64,000 nt of DNA from the NCBI GenBank assembly GCA_963711215.1, contig CAVQDH010000011.1:62001-126000 (forward strand). The letters run 5' to 3'. The notes beneath the pieces were generated by a model. It was not told the DNA's origin. It did not search any database and saw nothing but the letters and a program-made list of their open reading frames with translations. The translations under genes and the position numbers were made by a program. Numbering within the stretch: the first letter of the stretch is position 1; each line of letters starts with the position of its first letter. Source of the DNA: WHUA01 sp963711215. GTDB taxonomy: Bacteria; Pseudomonadota; Alphaproteobacteria; UBA8366. Positions 8,067-16,231 of this stretch are shown here, piece after piece.

Positions 8067-8594
8067 ATGAATCAGCCTATGAATCAGCACGCCCCAATCA
8101 CCACCGACGCGATTGCAAACCCCGCCCGGCCCGCGCGCCTGCCCGACGGCAAGCGCATCGCGGTGATCCGCGCCGGCTGGCACCCGGACATCGTCGCCAA
8201 CGCCTGCGACGCCTTCGTCGAAGGCATGGAGGCGCGCGGCATCGCCCGCGGCGACATCGACCACGTCACCGTGCCCGGCAGCCTGGAGATCCCGCTGCAG
8301 GCGCAGTTGCTCGCCAAGACGGGCCGCTACGCGGTCATCGTCGCGGCCGGGCTGATCGTCGACGGCGGCATCTACCGCCACGACTTCGTCGCGCGCAGCG
8401 TGCTCGACGGCCTGATGCGCGTGCAGCTCGACACCGAGGTGCCGGTGCTGTCCGTCGTGCTGACGCCGCATCATTTCCATGAGCACGGCGAGCACCGCGC
8501 CTTCTTCGCCGGGCATTTCCGCGTGAAGGGCGCGGAAGCGGCGGAAGCCTGCGCGATGGTCCTGTCCAACATGGCGCTGCTCGCCGCCGCCTGA
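8067..8594 (+). CDS. ribH2: 6,7-dimethyl-8-ribityllumazine synthase, RibH2 type
   Basis: This enzyme joins 5-amino-6-ribitylaminouracil with 3,4-dihydroxybutanone phosphate in riboflavin synthesis. The 175-residue protein has RIAVIRAGWHPDIV, VTVPGSLEIPLQAQLL, IVAAGLIVDGGIYRHDFVA and PVLSVVLTPHHFHEHGEH, which match the decameric RibH2 type known from Brucella and Mesorhizobium rather than the icosahedral type clustered with ribBA/ribE. It stands alone behind an FMN riboswitch, the same arrangement as Brucella ribH2. AAGGAGAGG precedes the ATG at 8067. A second, operon-borne ribH may exist elsewhere in the genome, as an inference. Confidence 0.92.
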   Translation: MNQPMNQHAPITTDAIANPARPARLPDGKRIAVIRAGWHPDIVANACDAFVEGMEARGIARGDIDHVTVPGSLEIPLQAQLLAKTGRYAVIVAAGLIVDGGIYRHDFVARSVLDGLMRVQLDTEVPVLSVVLTPHHFHEHGEHRAFFAGHFRVKGAEAAEACAMVLSNMALLAAA

Positions 8595-8652
8595 TTGTCT
8601 CCGCCCGGGCGCGGCGTCGTGACAAGCCGCCGCGCCCGGACGAAAAGCGGCG

Positions 8653-8733
8653 TCAGAAGTGGATGACGCCGAACAGCATCAGCAAAATGACGATGCTGAG
8701 CGGTACGCCCAGCAACCAAAGCAGAATTGGCAT
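8653..8733 (-). CDS. 26-residue single-span membrane microprotein
   Basis: The short frame MPILLWLLGVPLSIVILLMLF, ending VIHF, is almost entirely one hydrophobic helix. GGAGG lies eight bases before the ATG. Tiny proteins opening MPILLWLLG are recurrent in alphaproteobacteria, from my general knowledge, and are usually unannotated. It lies between ribH2 (convergent) and the PRC-barrel gene (divergent). The function is unknown. The good ribosome site and family-like sequence make it a real gene rather than chance. Confidence 0.7.
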   Translation of the reverse strand: MPILLWLLGVPLSIVILLMLFGVIHF

Positions 8734-8963
8734 CCCCGACCCTCCGGTAATCCGTGTTCGACACGAACGGCCGGCTTTAGGGGCGGGTTCCGCCGCGCCG
8801 CCGCCGCAGCCTGATCCGCGGACGGGAATCGCCACGAAAATTCCTCATTCTTTCCCGGAACCCGTCCCGTGAAGACGTGTTGGTTTCGGTAAGTCCGGCC
8901 GCTCGCGCCGGCCATGCTCCGCCATGCCGGAGCGAAATCCGAAACTACCGAGAGGAAAGAGAA

Positions 8964-9578
8964 ATGCGGAAATTCATGATCACGACGGTTTCCACCATCG
9001 CGCTGGCCTTTGCCGGCGCCGGGATCGCCGCGGCGCAGGGCACGACCACGGCGCCGCCGCAGTCGATCACGCCGGGCGGCCCGGCCGCGGGCGCGATCAA
9101 GAAGCACGAGGGCATGCAGAGCGATCCGGGCCTGCAGCCGCGCCAGACGACCGAGCCGCGCGCCGGCGCCTCGAACGGCATGGACCGCTCGCGCCAGGCT
9201 GACCGCATCGGCGCCGCGGACAGCTCGGCGCTCAAGTCCTACAGCGCCGACAAGTCGGCGGCGGCGCAGGCGACGATTCCCGGCGGGCTGTCGGCGAACA
9301 CGCTGATCGGGGCCGATGTCCACGATCCGTCCGGCAAGGAGATCGGCGAGGTCAAGGACCTGGCCGTCGGCTCGGACAACAAGGTGAACAAGGCGATCGT
9401 CAAGGTCGGCGGTTTCCTCGGCATCGGCGCGAAGACCGTTGCGGTCGACATCGCCGAGCTCAAGCCGCAGGGCCAGAAGAAGGGCTTCGTCACCGCCATG
9501 ACGGAGGAAGAGCTGAAGACCCTTCCCGAATACACGCAGAAGAGCGGCAACTGGGTCCGCAACTACGAGGGCGGATGA
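8964..9578 (+). CDS. Secreted PRC-barrel domain protein
   Basis: The 204-residue product starts with a signal peptide (MRKFMITTVSTIALAFAGAG then IAAAQG, cleavage after AAA or AAQ), followed by a low-complexity Gly/Pro/Ala segment and a C-terminal PRC-barrel (TLIGADVHDPSGKEIGEV, KDLAVGSDNKVNKAIVKVGG). PRC-barrel proteins of this exported type are common in alphaproteobacteria and are often stress-induced, but no reaction is known. AGAGGAAAGAG precedes the ATG at 8964. It is followed by the CsbD gene on the same strand, also a stress-type protein. Confidence 0.85.
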   Translation: MRKFMITTVSTIALAFAGAGIAAAQGTTTAPPQSITPGGPAAGAIKKHEGMQSDPGLQPRQTTEPRAGASNGMDRSRQADRIGAADSSALKSYSADKSAAAQATIPGGLSANTLIGADVHDPSGKEIGEVKDLAVGSDNKVNKAIVKVGGFLGIGAKTVAVDIAELKPQGQKKGFVTAMTEEELKTLPEYTQKSGNWVRNYEGG

Positions 9579-9747
9579 TTTCGATCGCTGCCGCCGGCAA
9601 GGGCGTCGCGTCTCCCGCGGCGCCCTTGCCGTGTCTGCGTTATGGGCCTCCGGCGCGCTCCATTCGTTCGAAGGCCGGAACTCTCAGTCCGGCCGGGCGT
9701 TTTTCCGGTGAAGGTTCCCATACAGTCAACCACCGAGGAGGTCACCG

Positions 9748-9945
9748 ATGGATTGGGATCGCGTCGAAGGAAACTGGAAGCAATTCAAAGGCAAAGTCCA
9801 GGAGCAGTGGGGCAAGCTGAGCGACGACGACATGGACGTCATCAAGGGCAACCGCCAGCAGCTCGAGGGCAAGATCCAGGAACGCTACGGCAAGGCGAAG
9901 GACGACGTGCGCAAGGACGTCGATACCTGGCTCAACCGAGTCTGA
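9748..9945 (+). CDS. CsbD family stress-response protein
   Basis: This 65-residue hydrophilic protein (MDWDRVEGNWKQFKGKVQEQ, then WGKLSDDDMDVIKGNRQQLE) is a textbook CsbD. The family is induced by general stress in bacilli and proteobacteria and has no known biochemical activity. GAGGAGG lies nine bases before the ATG. An intrinsic terminator follows about 50 bases after the stop. Confidence 0.93.
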   Translation: MDWDRVEGNWKQFKGKVQEQWGKLSDDDMDVIKGNRQQLEGKIQERYGKAKDDVRKDVDTWLNRV

Positions 9946-9994
9946 CGTCCCGCCGGCGCACCGGCCGGCCGCAAGTAAGCCTCCCTCCCTACTC

Positions 9995-10016
9995 GGGCCG
10001 CGTTGCGGCCCTTTTT
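9995..10016 (+). terminator. Rho-independent terminator after csbD
   Basis: GGGCCGC pairs perfectly with GCGGCCC around a three-base loop and is followed by five T residues. It also lies just past the stop of the convergent aldo/keto reductase gene. Confidence 0.85.
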
Positions 10017-10019
10017 CTT

Positions 10020-10988
10020 TCAGCCGCGCTGCGGGCTCTTGTCCGGCAGGTCGAGACCGACGCCGACGAGGTGTCCGAACATCTGCGTCAGCTTGTCGGC
10101 ATCGGCTTTCGGCAGCGGCGGCTTCAGGATGGAGGCGATATTGCTGTCGACATGCGCCGGGTTGCCGGTGCCGAACAGCACCACGTGCACGCCCGGCTCG
10201 TGCCGCACGAAGCGGTAGGCCGCGTCGGTCAGGCTGTCGGCGCCGCCGTCATGGATCAGGAAGGCCAGCGGGTTCTCCTGCGCCGCCATCGCCGCCGGCA
10301 GCTCGCCCGCGGCGACCAGCTCCTTGACCGAGTTCCTGAGATAGTCGGGCTGGCTGAAGATGTTGCGCACGACGAACATCATGAGCGTCCCCGTATCGTT
10401 GGCGATCGTGTCGGGGAAGACGAGCTGGCGCGCGTTCTGGTGCATCATGTTGAAGCCGAGCATGACGGATTCCCAGCAAGGGTCCTTCGCCACCCGCTTC
10501 ATCGTCTCGTGATAATGATCGTTGGGCGAGGTCTCGGTGAGGCCGAGATGGCGGAACTTGCCCTTCTCCTGCTCGCGCAGCAGCGCCGGCAGGTACTCGG
10601 CCATGACCCGGTCGTAGCGCGCCGGCGGCACGGCATGCAGCTGGAACACGTCGATATAGTCGGTCTGCAGCAGGCCGAGCGACCGGTCCAGGCTGGCGAC
10701 GATCTGCTCGGCGGTGCACATCTCCTTGCCGTCTCGGATCGTCGCCTTGGTGGCGACGACCACCTTGTCGCGCGGCACGCCCTTGATCGCCTTGCCGACG
10801 ATGCCTTCCGTGCCGTAGGCCGCCGCGGTGTCGATAAAGTTGACGCCGAGATCGATCGATTTCCGGACGATGGCGATGGACTCCGCCTCGCTCTTGCCCT
10901 GCCCTTGCCCCAGGCGGCTGTTGCCGCCGCAGCCGAGCCCGGCGACGCTCACCTTCAGGCCCGTCCTGCCAAATGTGACGTATTCCAT
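10020..10988 (-). CDS. Aldo/keto reductase
   Basis: The 322-residue protein begins MEYVTFGRTGLKVSVAGLG and shows the family order: GVNFIDTAAAYG (catalytic Asp and Tyr), KVVVATKATI (catalytic Lys), DYIDVFQLHAV (catalytic His region) and a C-terminal LFGTGNPAHVDSNI for NADPH binding. Such enzymes reduce aldehydes or ketones. The ATG at 10988 is chosen because similarity starts there; the same frame stays open further upstream but overlaps the divergent SDR. The substrate is unknown. Confidence 0.9.
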   Translation of the reverse strand: MEYVTFGRTGLKVSVAGLGCGGNSRLGQGQGKSEAESIAIVRKSIDLGVNFIDTAAAYGTEGIVGKAIKGVPRDKVVVATKATIRDGKEMCTAEQIVASLDRSLGLLQTDYIDVFQLHAVPPARYDRVMAEYLPALLREQEKGKFRHLGLTETSPNDHYHETMKRVAKDPCWESVMLGFNMMHQNARQLVFPDTIANDTGTLMMFVVRNIFSQPDYLRNSVKELVAAGELPAAMAAQENPLAFLIHDGGADSLTDAAYRFVRHEPGVHVVLFGTGNPAHVDSNIASILKPPLPKADADKLTQMFGHLVGVGLDLPDKSPQRG

Positions 10989-11083
10989 GCGCGGAATTCC
11001 TTCTTGCCGAGAATGCGGGAGATGCGCGGCCGGTGCGGTGGCCGCAGCTTTGCTCGCGTGATTAGAATAGCGATATCGCAAAC

Positions 11084-11107
11084 CATCGCGAGAGTCATCG
11101 CGAGAAT
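11084..11107. repeat. 12-bp tandem repeat before the SDR gene
   Basis: CATCGCGAGAGT and CATCGCGAGAAT lie head to tail, directly before the AGGGAGGA ribosome site of the SDR at 11122 and in the divergent promoter region shared with the aldo/keto reductase. A further short palindrome, GCGATATCGC, lies at 11070-11079. The arrangement would suit an operator, but no regulator can be assigned. Confidence 0.4.
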
Positions 11108-11121
11108 CAGGGAGGAATTTA

Positions 11122-11895
11122 ATGGGACGGGTCGAGGGCAAGGTTGCCATCATCACCGGCGGAGCGTCCGGCTTCGGCGCCGCCACCGCGAAGCTGCTGG
11201 TCAAGGAAGGCGCCAAGGTGGTCGCCACCGACAAGAACCTGAAGGGTGTCCAGGCGCTGGCGGAAGCGGTCCGCGGCGTCACCGCGATGGCGCATGACGT
11301 GCGCCGGGAGGCCGACTGGGCCCGCGTCGTCGCCGATACCGTCAAGCTGCACGGCGGCGTGAATATCCTGATGAACAACGCCGGCGTCTATGGCAGCGGC
11401 GCGCCGCAGGACATCGAAAACATCAGCCTCGAGGAATGGCGCTTCGTCAACGACGTCAACATGGACGGCGTGATGCTCGGCTGCCGTGCCGTCATCCCGG
11501 CGATGGCCAAGAGCGGCGGCGGCTCGATCGTCAACATCTCGTCGATCGCGGGCATCCGCGGCACGGCGCATATCGTCGCCTACGGCGCCAGCAAGGGCGC
11601 GGTGCGCCAGCTCACCAAGTCGGTGGCCCAGCATTGCGGCCGCAAGGGCTACAGGATCCGCTGTAACTCGATCCACCCGGGCATGGTGCGGACGCCGCTC
11701 GGCGACGACGTGCTGCGCTTCAACTGGGGCGATGCGGACAAGGGCGCCGGGGAACGGCTCAAGGGCGTGCCGCTGGGCGAGCTGGGCACGGTCGAGGATA
11801 TCGCCAACGCGACGCTGTTCCTCGCCTCGGACGAAAGCCGCCACATCACCGCGAGCGAGATCGTGATCGACGGCGGGCTGATCGGCGCGGGATAG
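11122..11895 (+). CDS. Short-chain dehydrogenase/reductase
   Basis: This is a classical 257-residue SDR with the NAD(P) motif TGGASGFGAATAKLL (TGxxxGxG), the NNAG structural motif (MNNAGVYG), catalytic Ser in VNISSIAGI and the YxxxK pair in YGASKGAVRQ. The C-terminal end ITASEIVIDGGLIGAG is typical of 3-oxoacyl reductase-like and cyclohexanol-type SDRs. AGGGAGGA precedes the ATG. The substrate is unknown. It is divergent from an aldo/keto reductase and may share control with it. Confidence 0.92.
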   Translation: MGRVEGKVAIITGGASGFGAATAKLLVKEGAKVVATDKNLKGVQALAEAVRGVTAMAHDVRREADWARVVADTVKLHGGVNILMNNAGVYGSGAPQDIENISLEEWRFVNDVNMDGVMLGCRAVIPAMAKSGGGSIVNISSIAGIRGTAHIVAYGASKGAVRQLTKSVAQHCGRKGYRIRCNSIHPGMVRTPLGDDVLRFNWGDADKGAGERLKGVPLGELGTVEDIANATLFLASDESRHITASEIVIDGGLIGAG

Positions 11896-11922
11896 CGGCC
11901 CCAGCCGCGCCCCCACAGGGCC

Positions 11923-12735
11923 TTAGCCGCCGGGCGGGTCCTCGCGGTGGGCCAGTTGCGTCGTGGCGGGCCGGCGGAACACGCCGTTCGGCTCGAGCTG
12001 CGCGATTTCCCGGTTGCTCCCGGTCTCGCGCAGGATGACGCGCTTCGGCGATCCGCCCTCGCAATGAACGTAGTGGAGCAGCGCGGCCCGCATATAGTCC
12101 GCCACCACCCGGCTGGGCAGGTCGATGAACTGGCCCTTCACATGGTGGATGATCGCGGTTTTCGTCACGTCGATCTCGGTCAGTACGCCGATCTCGCGCA
12201 GGGCGTCGAGCGTGCGCTTCGCCTGCTGGCTGGCGGCCTCGACGAGCTCGGGCGAGCCGTTGGCCAGCGCGCGCTGGTAGATCGAGCGGCCGGAAAGGCC
12301 GTCGGCCTGGCGGGCGGCGGTGACCGGGTTGAGGAAGGCGGCGAAGGCGATGCAGAAGATGGCGCAGCCGGCATAGGCCTTGGCGCGCTTGATGGGGTAT
12401 TCCAGCTCGCCCAGGAAGGTCAGATAGGCGCCGAAGATGAGCAGCGTGAAGATCGCCACGCCCACCGCCGTTACCAGCGCCTGGCCCACGATCAGCACCG
12501 TCAGCAGCCGGCCGGCAGCGACTTCCGGGCTGATTTCCGCGTTCATCAGGCCGTTCTGGAAGGTGGCGATGTAGACCAGGGCATAGAAGACGAAGGCGGA
12601 CAGGCAATAAGGTATGGCCGTGCGCTTCCGCCAGCGGACCGCCATCAGGTAAATGCCGGCGAGGCAGGGCGCCACGCCCAGCAAGCCGAGGCCGATTACC
12701 GCGATCACGTGCGGTTCAGTGAAGATGGGCGGCAT
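11923..12735 (-). CDS. Hypothetical four-helix membrane protein
   Basis: I do not recognise this protein of about 270 residues. Its N-terminal half has four hydrophobic stretches (HVIAVIGLGLLGVAPCLAG, IPYCLSAFVFYALVYIATF, LLTVLIVGQALVTAVGVAIF, AGCAIFCIAFAAFLNPV) that should span the membrane. The C-terminal 120 residues are soluble and mixed in charge (LRETGSNREIAQLEPNGVF). The ATG at 12735 is used; a GTG at 12771 would add 12 residues. It has no same-strand neighbour close by and is convergent with the SDR. Confidence 0.6.
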   Translation of the reverse strand: MPPIFTEPHVIAVIGLGLLGVAPCLAGIYLMAVRWRKRTAIPYCLSAFVFYALVYIATFQNGLMNAEISPEVAAGRLLTVLIVGQALVTAVGVAIFTLLIFGAYLTFLGELEYPIKRAKAYAGCAIFCIAFAAFLNPVTAARQADGLSGRSIYQRALANGSPELVEAASQQAKRTLDALREIGVLTEIDVTKTAIIHHVKGQFIDLPSRVVADYMRAALLHYVHCEGGSPKRVILRETGSNREIAQLEPNGVFRRPATTQLAHREDPPGG

Positions 12736-13181
12736 TCTGCCGGATGTCCGTGACGGTTCGTTTCTACGCACTGCCTTCTATTTCATGGCTTGATGGAAAA
12801 TCCGTTAATGGACCGCGTTTCCGTGCCCGACCAGGGGCTGTCGCGCTCGTTTCAGAAGCAAAACGGTTTGTCCGCCTTTGCAGTTGTCCGCAGGCGCTCA
12901 TGGCGATTAACGCTACAAGTGCAGGAATCGGGAATAAGATCCTGTTCCAAATTACATTTCTTGCCTAATACATGACTGCGAAGGTGGTGGCGCCGACTAC
13001 GGGCGCAGGCGCTCGGCCGCCCTCCCTCGCCCGGCGCCGGCACGAGGGGCGGCGGAGGCCCAAACGGGAGAGGCCCGGCGGTTGGCAAGCCGCCGGGCCT
13101 GATAGGTAAATTCCTATCTTAGGGAGTAAATCACACGGTTATTCGGTCGTTTATCAGTGGCAATATGGCGTTTCCGTCAAA
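12736..13181. other. Intergenic stretch with two hairpins, no gene seen
   Basis: I see no coding frame with a ribosome site here. A perfect 11-pair palindrome lies at 13071-13100 (AGGCCCGGCGG with CCGCCGGGCCT) and a second small one at 13101-13118 (GATAGG with CCTATC). They lie downstream of the LuxR-type gene and probably act in transcription termination or transcript stability. Confidence 0.5.
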
Positions 13182-13844
13182 TCAATTGGCCAATCCGGTG
13201 CCCGAAAATCCGAACTCCATGGCCCAAATCGCGGCTTGGGTGCGGTTCTGCACGTTGATCTTCCGCAGCAGCGATTTCATGTGGATCTTTACCGTCAATT
13301 CCGTGATCTCGAGCCGCCGGGCGATCGATTTGTTGGAGTCCCCTCCCAGCAGGCATTCCAGGATCTCGCTCTCGCGCGCCGTCAGGTTGTGATCGAGCTT
13401 CTTGACGCAATGCAGCCGCTTCTCCAGGCCGCCGCTCAGCCAGACCTTGGCCAATTCGGTCGCGAACACCTTTTCGCCGATCAGCATCAGCTTGATCGAA
13501 TGCAGCAGCGCTTCCTTGGAGATGTCGCTCAGCAGGTAGCCGGATACGCCGACATTGAGGCAGGCGCTGAATTCGCCGGGGATCAGCGCTTCGGCCATGA
13601 CCAGCACCGGCACCTCGGGCAGCTCGTCGCGGATCGATTCCACCGCTTCGGCCGGGTTTGCGTCGGCGCTCGGCTTGGCATACAGCACCAGATCGGGCGC
13701 GTCACCGTCGCCCAGCGTGGCGCCAAGGTCCATGTAGTCGTCGATTTCGCCGGCGACCGTGAAGCTGTCGCCGTCCAGGTAGCTGCGAAGCCCATGCCGG
13801 AAGAGCTTCGACCCACCCACTAAATAAATGCGTACCTGATCCAT
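13182..13844 (-). CDS. LuxR/NarL-type regulator with degenerate receiver domain
   Basis: The 220-residue protein has a receiver-like N-terminal domain and a C-terminal LuxR helix-turn-helix (LTARESEILECLLGGDSNKS then IARRLEITELTVKIHMKSLL). In ordinary NarL-type regulators the N-terminus reads with an acidic pair (xVDDHxLFRxGL) and the phosphorylated Asp follows PDVVL. Here the corresponding segments are IYLVGGSKLFRHGL and PDLVLYAKPSAD, so both the acidic pocket and the phosphoacceptor Asp appear to be missing. It is therefore likely not controlled by phosphorylation. No sensor kinase is adjacent. A long AT-rich region upstream probably holds its promoter. Confidence 0.85.
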   Translation of the reverse strand: MDQVRIYLVGGSKLFRHGLRSYLDGDSFTVAGEIDDYMDLGATLGDGDAPDLVLYAKPSADANPAEAVESIRDELPEVPVLVMAEALIPGEFSACLNVGVSGYLLSDISKEALLHSIKLMLIGEKVFATELAKVWLSGGLEKRLHCVKKLDHNLTARESEILECLLGGDSNKSIARRLEITELTVKIHMKSLLRKINVQNRTQAAIWAMEFGFSGTGLAN

Positions 13845-14415
13845 CTTGATAACCCCAATCTGCGCGGCTTTTCTTACACCATCAAAACTAGTATTAATTC
13901 TTGGAAAATTTTATCCAAACTTGGGATTAATACTTTTTTAATGAGATATATTACTTAAGTACTATCGAATATACGGGTCATTAATACATGCTGGAAATAC
14001 GAAGTATTTATTTCCCTTATATTTCAATGCCCCCACGCAAGACATGGTTAACATCGCGCTCATTTCGGCGACACACCGGCGCCGACCGGCCGGCCGCGGC
14101 CGGGCGCGTGTGAGGAGGGTCACTGCCGGCGGTGGCGCGGCGGTCTAATCTGGCGGTGAACTGGGCAGGAGCGTCGCCGGAGGCGGCCGGCGACGGGCGC
14201 GTTGCCGTGCCCGGATCCGGCCTCTAAGACGAAAAGGCGGGCGCTAAGCGCGAAAGATTTGGCGTAGCACGGGATGCGGAGCGGCGGTCGATGCCGGCCC
14301 TGTCGGGGCGGCCGCGCCGTTCCGCATTCACGTCATTGTGACAGCGGGGGCCGGACGGTCCGGCCCGGTTGCGATGGCTCGATTGCGATGGCCCGGGGGC
14401 GTGGAATGCGCGCGT
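13845..14415. other. Long intergenic region, AT-rich upstream part
   Basis: About 130 bases (13880-14030) are strikingly AT-rich against a very GC-rich background. They contain the octamer ATTAATAC twice (13926, 13980), plus a related ATTAATT at 13893. This is the upstream region of the LuxR-type regulator gene and a candidate for binding by it or by a nucleoid protein. The remaining part (14040-14415) is GC-rich with no convincing gene. Confidence 0.45.
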
Positions 14416-14613
14416 TCAGTGGCGGGCCGCGTTGCCAGACGGGCTCAATTCTTCCTCGATCGCCGTGAGAACGCGTCGCCAGTAGGCGAGGCCGCGACGG
14501 TTGCCGGCGGCGTCCAATTCATCGGCCTTCTTTTCAGCCAGGTCGCGACAAGCGCCGCCATGTTGGAGAATAAGCATTCTGGCAACGAGGTTTACATCCG
14601 GCTTGACGAGCAT
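14416..14613 (-). CDS. Small conserved-type protein, paralogue of the next upstream gene
   Basis: The 65-residue hydrophilic protein contains ARMLILQHGGACRDLAEKKA, then DEL and GLAYWRRVLTAIEEL. The same spacing of residues (L-I-x-x-H-G, A-x-x-x-A, a W followed by R-V-x-x-A-x-x-x-L) recurs in the protein encoded at 14797-15045, so the two are paralogues. I know of short alphaproteobacterial proteins of this kind but no function for them. A GGGAGGG sequence lies about 11 bases before the ATG. Confidence 0.6.
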   Translation of the reverse strand: MLVKPDVNLVARMLILQHGGACRDLAEKKADELDAAGNRRGLAYWRRVLTAIEEELSPSGNAARH

Positions 14614-14732
14614 GAGTCAGTGGTCCCTCCCAATGTCCGGAGTAAGGTTACCGAGTTCTTAACGGGCCCGGCTGTGACCGTCGTCACGCGGGCTCCAAAT
14701 TATTCAACCTTTGTGGCATTCCCATGACGGAA

Positions 14733-14759
14733 GCGCCGGAACCTGCAAGGTTCCGGCGC
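14733..14759. terminator. Perfect 12-pair hairpin between two paralogous small genes
   Basis: GCGCCGGAACCT and AGGTTCCGGCGC flank a GCA loop. It lies 40 bases past the stop of the upstream small gene on the minus strand. There is no clear T-run, so it may be a processing or stability element rather than an intrinsic terminator. Confidence 0.55.
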
Positions 14760-14796
14760 CGGGGCTGTCGATTTTGCGAATTCCACCCGGGCTGCG

Positions 14797-15045
14797 CTAA
14801 TGCAGCGTGCCGGCCCCCCGCCCTATGGGGCGTCCTTCCACCCATCCTTCGATTTGTCCGTCCAGCAGCATGTCGACGGCGCGCGCCACCCGCAACCAGG
14901 CCGCGCCGCCTTCCACATTGGCCTCGCGGAGAAGCTGCTCGGCCTGGCGTCTCGCATGGTCGGCCGCCAGTTCACCATGCTCCTCGATCAATACCTTGGC
15001 GAGGTAGAGGCTTTCATGCTCCTCGAGCATCGGCGATTTGGTCAT
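14797..15045 (-). CDS. Small conserved-type protein, paralogue of the 14416-14613 product
   Basis: The 82-residue protein (MTKSPMLEEHESLYLAKVLI, then EEHGELAADHARRQAEQLL and AAWLRVARAVDMLLDG) shares its helical pattern with the downstream small protein. The ATG at 15045 is preceded by GGGAG, which decides the start over longer frames. It is predicted to be soluble and helical with no signal peptide. The function is unknown. The two paralogues probably form a small unit. Confidence 0.62.
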   Translation of the reverse strand: MTKSPMLEEHESLYLAKVLIEEHGELAADHARRQAEQLLREANVEGGAAWLRVARAVDMLLDGQIEGWVEGRPIGRGAGTLH

Positions 15046-15368
15046 TTTCGTGCTCCCCAACTGCGGCCGATTTGAGCAGGAAAGACCGGCGCCGTAAGTG
15101 ACGGAAGTCACCTCGGGCGGCTTTGGCGCGCGTTGTCCGGCGGATGCAGCGTCGCACCGGGGGGAAATTTCAACGATAAATGCGTTATGATAGGCACTTA
15201 TAGTGATTTTACTCGACCTTATAATTCATCTTTTCGCGCTAACAGGAATATGCCTACATAGCGGTCGCAGGCTGAGAACGCGGCGGCGCGGCCGGAATTT
15301 CGTGGCGAAAGAAGACGCGCCGCTTCGATTGGCTTATAGTTTTCGTAACCAACAGGGGGTTCCTTCAG
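15046..15368. other. Divergent intergenic region
   Basis: This gap separates the small minus-strand gene from the plus-strand lipoprotein gene. It holds an AT-rich stretch (15175-15255) likely to contain promoters and a short palindrome, GTGAC-GGAA-GTCAC, near 15097-15110. No coding frame is supported. Confidence 0.4.
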
Positions 15369-16206
15369 ATGCGTGTTCGGCGCCTTTCGCCGATCCTGCT
15401 TGTCGTGGCGCTGGCGGCCGGGGCTTTGGCCGCATGCTCCTCGCCCAAGGCCGTGCCGGAAATGCGAACCGACACGCTTCCGACGCAGCTTCCGCCCGCG
15501 GAATTGCCCACCTATGCGAAGGGCGACCGCTATATCTACGACAATCCGCGCGAGGACTGGACCATCGTCGGGCTGCATGACGGGCTGGTCAGCTGGGAAA
15601 GCTCGCTCGGCGAGACGCGCACCACCATGTTCGATCCGCTGCTGCCCCCGATCGGCTGGAAGAAAGCCGACGAGTTCCGAGGGAACCCGGCAGATCCTCG
15701 AATGGAGCGGCGGCATGTTCCCGCTCAAGGCGGGCAACAAGATCACCTTCAAGACGGCGGTCCAGGTCAAGGGCGAAAGCGGGCATGCGCTCTTTATCTG
15801 GAACTGCTACGCGGGCAATCCGCGGATGATCGAGGTGCCGGCCGGCGCCTTTGCCGCGGTGCCGGTCTATTGCCGGCGCAGCGACGGCAACAAGCTGCAC
15901 ATCTTCTACGCACCGGCGCTCAACAACGCCGTATCCCTGGTGCTCGCCACGCCCGACGGCAAGCAGACCACCCGCAACCTGATCGACTTCCAGCCCGGAA
16001 AAGGGCCGCGGATCGCCGCGCCGCGCGTCGAATCCCTGCCCGGCGGCTGGTCCGCGGCGGCGATCGCTACATGGTCGCAGACCGCGGCCGGGTTGCCCCG
16101 GGTGCGGCCGGAAAGCGTGGCCACGGCAAACCCGCCGGTCGGCCTCGCCACGCCGACCGACCGGTCGCGCAGCGCCGACGAAGTGCCCCATCCGGCGGAG
16201 AGCTGA
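15369..16206 (+). pseudogene. Lipoprotein of unknown function, frameshifted
   Basis: The frame begins with a lipoprotein signal (LVVALAAGALAACSS, lipobox L-A-A-C), continues YAKGDRYIYDNPREDWTIVG and GLVSWESSLGETRTTMFDPL, then breaks at 15681-15683. One base out, the protein goes on as LEWSGGMFPLKAGNKITFKT, FIWNCYAGNPRMIEVPAG and a Pro-rich end. Dropping one G of the GGG at the junction gives one protein of 278 residues. The central part looks like a beta-rich secreted domain. It is followed 25 bases later by a SPOR protein and is likely co-transcribed with it. Confidence 0.7.
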
Positions 16207-16231
16207 AAGCAAGGAAAGCGTGGAGCGCACG

